Positions 60,745-64,000 of a stretch of 64,000 nt of DNA are shown in pieces. The notes beneath the pieces are model-generated. The model worked only from the letters and a program-made list of their open reading frames with translations, was not told the origin of the DNA and made no database searches. Source of the stretch: Pontivivens sp032464575 (GTDB taxonomy: Bacteria > Pseudomonadota > Alphaproteobacteria > Rhodobacterales > Rhodobacteraceae); the NCBI GenBank assembly GCA_032464575.1, contig JAWDKM010000002.1, forward strand, positions 620,001 through 684,000, given 5' to 3'. Numbering within the stretch: position 1 is the first letter of the stretch; every line of letters begins with the position of its first letter. Position numbers and translations under genes: made by a program.

Positions 60745-60759
60745 TGACTAATTTGCTCA
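60745..60759. promoter_or_regulatory. Candidate iron-responsive operator (RirA IRO-box pattern)
   Basis: TGACTAATTTGCTCA, i.e. TGA-N9-TCA, the iron-responsive operator pattern bound by RirA in alphaproteobacteria. It lies between the divergent IucA-like and MFS genes in an AT-rich stretch, 20 bases before the MFS start and 65 before the synthetase start, well placed to repress both operons when iron is plentiful. The pattern is short and could occur by chance. Confidence 0.5.
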
Positions 60760-60778
60760 GGAATTGCAACACAGCGCC

Positions 60779-61867
60779 ATGAAGGTTTCGTTCTTCCTGC
60801 CGGCCCTGGCCGGTCATGCCTTTCAACAGACCGCGCTGATCGGGATGCTTCCCGTTTTGTCTCAAGAGCTTGGCCTCTCACAAACCCGAATCGGTTGGGC
60901 CGTTGCGGCAGGCATGGCCGCCGCGGCCGTGGCGCTGCCCTTCCTGGGGCGTCTGGGTGGACAGGTGGTGCTTCTCGGGGGGCTGATCGGGCTTTTGTCG
61001 GCAAATGTCGCGCTCATCGCCCTCATCGGTGCGCCGGACGGGGTCATGGTGCCCACGGTGGCGTTGGGGGCGCTGATCGCGGTTCGCTCGATACAGGGCA
61101 TCTCGGCGGCTGGGCTTATCATGCTCGCGCAGCAGGCAAGCGTCCGGCGACACGGAACAACCGGAGTTCTGGGCAAGGTCCAGTCGATGGGCGGCGTCGG
61201 CCGTATCCTCGGTGCGGTGCTCATAGGCCCGCTGACCGCCGTGTCGCCGCTGCTCCCGCTGCTGCCGGCTGCGATCGGCACCAGCATCAGCCTCGCTCTC
61301 GTCCGGCGGGCGGCGCTCCCGCCGCTTCGCCGGACCATCCGGCCGCCGCGCCTTGTCGCGTTCCGGGCAACGATCCTCACCCAGGTGGCCGTCGGCACCT
61401 CCCAGATCGGTCTGGCGCCACTTCTCGGCGCGCGGCTGGCCGACGGGGCCGTCGGCGCGACGGCGCTGGCAGGAATATGCCTGGCCTGTGCAAATCTGGG
61501 TCTGCTGCTGGCGCTACGGCTCGTCGCGCCGCGGGCGCGGCGGCCCCATGCCCGATACGCCGCCTTGTGCCTTGCCTTGGCTGCGGGCGCGGTCCCGTTC
61601 GCCGACAGCCTGCTCGTGTTTGCAGGCCTCAGCCTGCTCATCGGCGGCAGCACGGCGTTGCTATTCACGCTCTCCCTTTCCGATCTCATGACCCGCGAGG
61701 ATTATGCCCAGCTTCAGGTCACCGGCTGGAACGGTGCGATCCAGATCGCATCGCTGGCTGCTGGAGTCGCCCTCGGCGCCGCTCTCGTTGCGGTATCGCC
61801 TGCGGCTCCCTTCGCCCTCGCGGCCCTTTCAGGTGTCGCGCTGGCTGTCTCACCACCGACATCCTGA
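60779..61867 (+). CDS. MFS transporter, probable siderophore exporter
   Basis: 362 residues, about twelve membrane helices. Motifs are weak, but ALGALIAVRSIQGISAAGLIMLAQ and the overall pattern fit the major facilitator superfamily. The first gene of the plus-strand operon, 12 bases before the IucD-like gene, and divergent from the synthetases. Export of the finished siderophore is the simplest role; inner-membrane import of the ferric complex is the alternative, since no siderophore ABC importer is visible here. ATG 60779. Confidence 0.85.
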   Translation: MKVSFFLPALAGHAFQQTALIGMLPVLSQELGLSQTRIGWAVAAGMAAAAVALPFLGRLGGQVVLLGGLIGLLSANVALIALIGAPDGVMVPTVALGALIAVRSIQGISAAGLIMLAQQASVRRHGTTGVLGKVQSMGGVGRILGAVLIGPLTAVSPLLPLLPAAIGTSISLALVRRAALPPLRRTIRPPRLVAFRATILTQVAVGTSQIGLAPLLGARLADGAVGATALAGICLACANLGLLLALRLVAPRARRPHARYAALCLALAAGAVPFADSLLVFAGLSLLIGGSTALLFTLSLSDLMTREDYAQLQVTGWNGAIQIASLAAGVALGAALVAVSPAAPFALAALSGVALAVSPPTS

Positions 61868-61879
61868 AGGACCTCAAAA

Positions 61880-63184
61880 ATGGCTCCCATTTCCGTTTCG
61901 ACGCATCTTGCCGGCATTGGTGTCGGCCCCTTCAACCTCAGCGTCGCCGCGTTGGCCGACGAGGTCGCAGACCTCGAGACGCTGTTTTTCGAACGAAAGC
62001 CCGCATTCGACTGGCATCCGGGCCTCGACCTTGCCTCGAGCGTCATGCAGACCTCGTTCCTGAAGGACCTCGTCACCCCCGTCCTGCCGACCAGCCGCTG
62101 GAGTTTCCTGAACTTTCTGGTCTCGCGGGACCGCTTCTACGACTTCATGGCGGGGCGCTTCGGAACCGTGACGCGGACCGAATTCACCGAGTACATGGCC
62201 TGGGTGGCGTCCAACCTGGCGCATTGCCGTTTCGGCTGCGCGGTCGAAGAGGTCGGGATGGCGGATGACGGCTTCCTCCTGAAGAAGTCCGACGGCACAT
62301 GCGTGACGGCGAGGGCCCTGTCCGTCGGGACCGGTCCGCGAAAGCACATACCCGCGTTCGCCCCGGACGATCCGAACTGCTTCCACGGCATCGACTACCT
62401 GCAGAACATGCCCAGGGCCTCGGGCAAGCGTGTCGTCGTAGTCGGCGGCGGGCAGACCGGGGCCGAGATCATGCTCGACCTGCTGACGCGGGAGGATGCA
62501 CCCCGGCAGCTCACGTGGCTTAGCCGTCGAAGCGCGTTCTGGCATCTGCAGGAAGGGAGTCTGGTCGACCAGATCTTCACGCCGGGCTACGCGGAGGCTT
62601 ATCGGGCGCTTCCCGATCAGGTCCAGGCGGACGCCGTCGCGGAACAGAAGTACAGCAGCGACGGGCTGACGCCGGAGACGGCGAACGACGTCTATGGCGC
62701 GCTCTACAGGCACCGGCACCTCCAACACGGCATGGACATATCCCTGCGTCCCGCGCGAACGGTCGATGCGATCGACAAGAGGTTCGGGACCTTCCGGGTC
62801 GTCGCGGAAGGGCCGGATGGCCGGCGGGAAACCTGCGAGGCCGACATCGTCGTCCTCGCGACCGGTTTCCGGCCCGCGGTTCCGGACTGCCTCGCGCCGC
62901 TTCGCGATCGGCTTTCGGTCGGGGCGACCGGCGCGCTGTCCCTCGGGCCGGCCTATCGCGTGAACTGGGACGGACCGGTGGAGAACCCTATCTACGCCCT
63001 CAACCACGGCCGGCACTCCCACGGTATCGTAGATCCGCAGTTGAGCCTGACCGCGTGGCGAAGCGCGGTGATCCTGGAGGACCTGACCGGACGGCCGATC
63101 TTCGACGCCCTGCGCCGGTCGCAGCCGGGGCTCGTGGACTGGCTTTCGCTGGGGGAGGACGACACCATCCGGCGCCGGGCATGA
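61880..63184 (+). CDS. Lysine/ornithine N-monooxygenase, IucD-like
   Basis: 434 residues. FAD and NADPH dependent N-hydroxylase. The FAD-binding motif is GIGVGPFNLSVAAL near the N-terminus; the substrate-entry block is LDLASSVMQTSFLKDLVTPVLPTS; the NADPH-binding motif is VVVVGGGQTGAEIM; and the C-terminal ATGFRP and LNHGRHSHGI are typical of IucD. It makes the N-hydroxylated amine (probably N6-hydroxylysine) used by the acyltransferase on the other strand. Its sequence and the IucABC context favour lysine over ornithine, but this is not decided by motifs alone. Confidence 0.93.
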   Translation: MAPISVSTHLAGIGVGPFNLSVAALADEVADLETLFFERKPAFDWHPGLDLASSVMQTSFLKDLVTPVLPTSRWSFLNFLVSRDRFYDFMAGRFGTVTRTEFTEYMAWVASNLAHCRFGCAVEEVGMADDGFLLKKSDGTCVTARALSVGTGPRKHIPAFAPDDPNCFHGIDYLQNMPRASGKRVVVVGGGQTGAEIMLDLLTREDAPRQLTWLSRRSAFWHLQEGSLVDQIFTPGYAEAYRALPDQVQADAVAEQKYSSDGLTPETANDVYGALYRHRHLQHGMDISLRPARTVDAIDKRFGTFRVVAEGPDGRRETCEADIVVLATGFRPAVPDCLAPLRDRLSVGATGALSLGPAYRVNWDGPVENPIYALNHGRHSHGIVDPQLSLTAWRSAVILEDLTGRPIFDALRRSQPGLVDWLSLGEDDTIRRRA

Positions 63185-63189
63185 GACGT

Positions 63190-63222
63190 GCGGGCCCGGC
63201 GCGATATCCGCGCCGGACCCGC
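63190..63222. terminator. Hairpin between convergent IucD-like and receptor genes
   Basis: 14-base arms 63190-63203 and 63209-63222 pair with one mismatch around a 5-base loop. The symmetric GC-rich stem between convergent genes, with no clear T-tract, suggests a bidirectional transcription barrier. Confidence 0.65.
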
Positions 63223-63244
63223 GGATGCAGGCAGAGGCGAGCCG

Positions 63245-64000
63245 CTAGAACGTCGCGCTGTAGCCGAGCGAGAAGCGCCGCCCTTCATCCGCCACGTAGA
63301 CGCCATCTCCGGTCAGTGGATCGGTCCGCACGCTCGAGGCCGTATTGTTGTCCTGCTGGCGGTCGAACAGGTTCGAGATGCCGAAGGTGACGTCACCCGG
63401 ACCCACCGGGTACGCGCCGCCGAAGTTCACCGTCACCATCTGGTCGAGTTCGGGCTCGTCCCCCTCGTCCCGTCCCGAGGCGTAGACGACCTCGCCGAGC
63501 AGGCTGGCACCGTTCGCGAAGAGGTAGTCGGTCGAGAGAGTGGCCGTGAAGGGTGCTGGGATCCGGTTGTTGGGCAGCGGGGTTTCGACGGACCCGTCGT
63601 CGTCATCGTCGAACTCGCCTTCGATATAGGCCAGCTCCGCGCCGAGCAGCCAGGTTGGCCGGACCGCATAGCTCAGGCTGATCTCGGCGCCGTAGATCTC
63701 CTCCTTCTGCTGGCTGAGCTCGTTCGTCGTCGAATCGAACGTGACGCCCTCGTCGGAGGTCGAGAAGAACACCGATGCATCCACCGAGACTGCGGCCTGG
63801 TCGTAGCGCAGGCCGACCTGATAGGTGTCGACGATCTGCGCGTCGGGCTCGATGTCCTCGAACGAGAGCGTCTGACCCGGTGCAAGCGCCAGGGCGCCGG
63901 GCAGAACGGCGCGGCGGGTGAACGCCCCGACATCGGGGACGGAGAAGCCCTGGGAAAACCCGCCGTAGATGTCGATGGTGTCGGTCGCCTCGAACACCAG
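63245..64000 (-). CDS. TonB-dependent outer-membrane receptor, C-terminal part
   Basis: The last 251 residues of a TonB-dependent receptor; the frame is still open at the right edge. Amphipathic beta strands with aromatic ends are visible (TIDIYGGFSQGFSVP, IVDTYQVGLRY, DASVFFSTSDEG, AEISLSYAVRPTWLLGAEL), then the late-barrel signature around VTFGISNLFDRQQDNN and a C-terminal Phe (FSLGYSATF). The plug domain and TonB box lie outside the window. Its location beside the biosynthetic genes makes it the likely receptor for the siderophore made here (IutA role). Confidence 0.92.
   Translation of the reverse strand: MVFEATDTIDIYGGFSQGFSVPDVGAFTRRAVLPGALALAPGQTLSFEDIEPDAQIVDTYQVGLRYDQAAVSVDASVFFSTSDEGVTFDSTTNELSQQKEEIYGAEISLSYAVRPTWLLGAELAYIEGEFDDDDDGSVETPLPNNRIPAPFTATLSTDYLFANGASLLGEVVYASGRDEGDEPELDQMVTVNFGGAYPVGPGDVTFGISNLFDRQQDNNTASSVRTDPLTGDGVYVADEGRRFSLGYSATF

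Overview
This is a high-GC alphaproteobacterial chromosome segment, most probably from a member of the Rhodobacterales (Paracoccaceae/Roseobacteraceae). The basis is the mutM - enoyl-CoA hydratase - rpsT - dnaA gene order, COQ9, a 49-residue aa3-type cytochrome oxidase subunit IV, a TAXI-type TRAP transporter with fused permeases, and the general protein style. Assignment below family level would be a guess.

Layout. 1-16 kb is mostly housekeeping: the 3' part of mutM, an enoyl-CoA hydratase, rpsT, a rhodanese, dnaA, coq9, rpsU, a phosphoesterase, a minus-strand run (acyl-CoA dehydrogenase, NTF2-like, MBL-fold, DUF6173-like and cox IV genes), and a Sua5-type tRNA-modification gene. 11.4-18.6 kb carries glutamate synthase, with two small genes lying between gltD and gltB. 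19-22.5 kb has uppP, an NDUFA9-like dehydrogenase, a divergent argO/argP-like pair and tRNA-Leu(CAG). 22.5-24.9 kb is decayed insertion-sequence material (IS3 and IS5 families). 25-33.6 kb has a secreted MORN-repeat protein, NAD synthetase, an extensin-like protein, mtgA, a periplasmic sulfurtransferase, a GST, queG and an SDR. 33.9-42.6 kb is transport: a TAXI TRAP system, a sulfotransferase-like gene, an AfuA/FbpABC-like ABC system and a potassium channel. 43-48 kb is a 1655-residue autotransporter with a winged-helix gene convergent to it. 49.8-51.6 kb holds a periplasmic sugar dehydrogenase and a c-type cytochrome.

52.3-64 kb is an iron-acquisition island. One minus-strand operon encodes ExbB, two different ExbDs, TonB, a 35-codon small ORF and a DUF2218-siderophore-interacting protein. 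A second minus-strand operon encodes two IucA/IucC-type siderophore synthetases flanking an IucB-like acyltransferase. A divergent operon encodes an MFS transporter and an IucD-like N-hydroxylase. A TonB-dependent receptor runs off the right edge. Together these can make, export, re-import and strip a hydroxamate/citrate siderophore of the aerobactin type. A TGA-N9-TCA iron-responsive operator candidate sits between the two divergent biosynthetic operons.

The observations I would chase first: (1) the second ExbD has Asn where the first has the conserved membrane Asp that carries protons in ExbD; (2) the small ORF coupled to the siderophore-interacting gene; (3) two hairpin mini-elements inserted into a dead IS3 transposase; (4) the ABC permease that follows its binding protein in the same frame after one TGA with no standard start; (5) an AT-rich patch in the autotransporter passenger; (6) an AT-rich hairpin between rpsT and dnaA.
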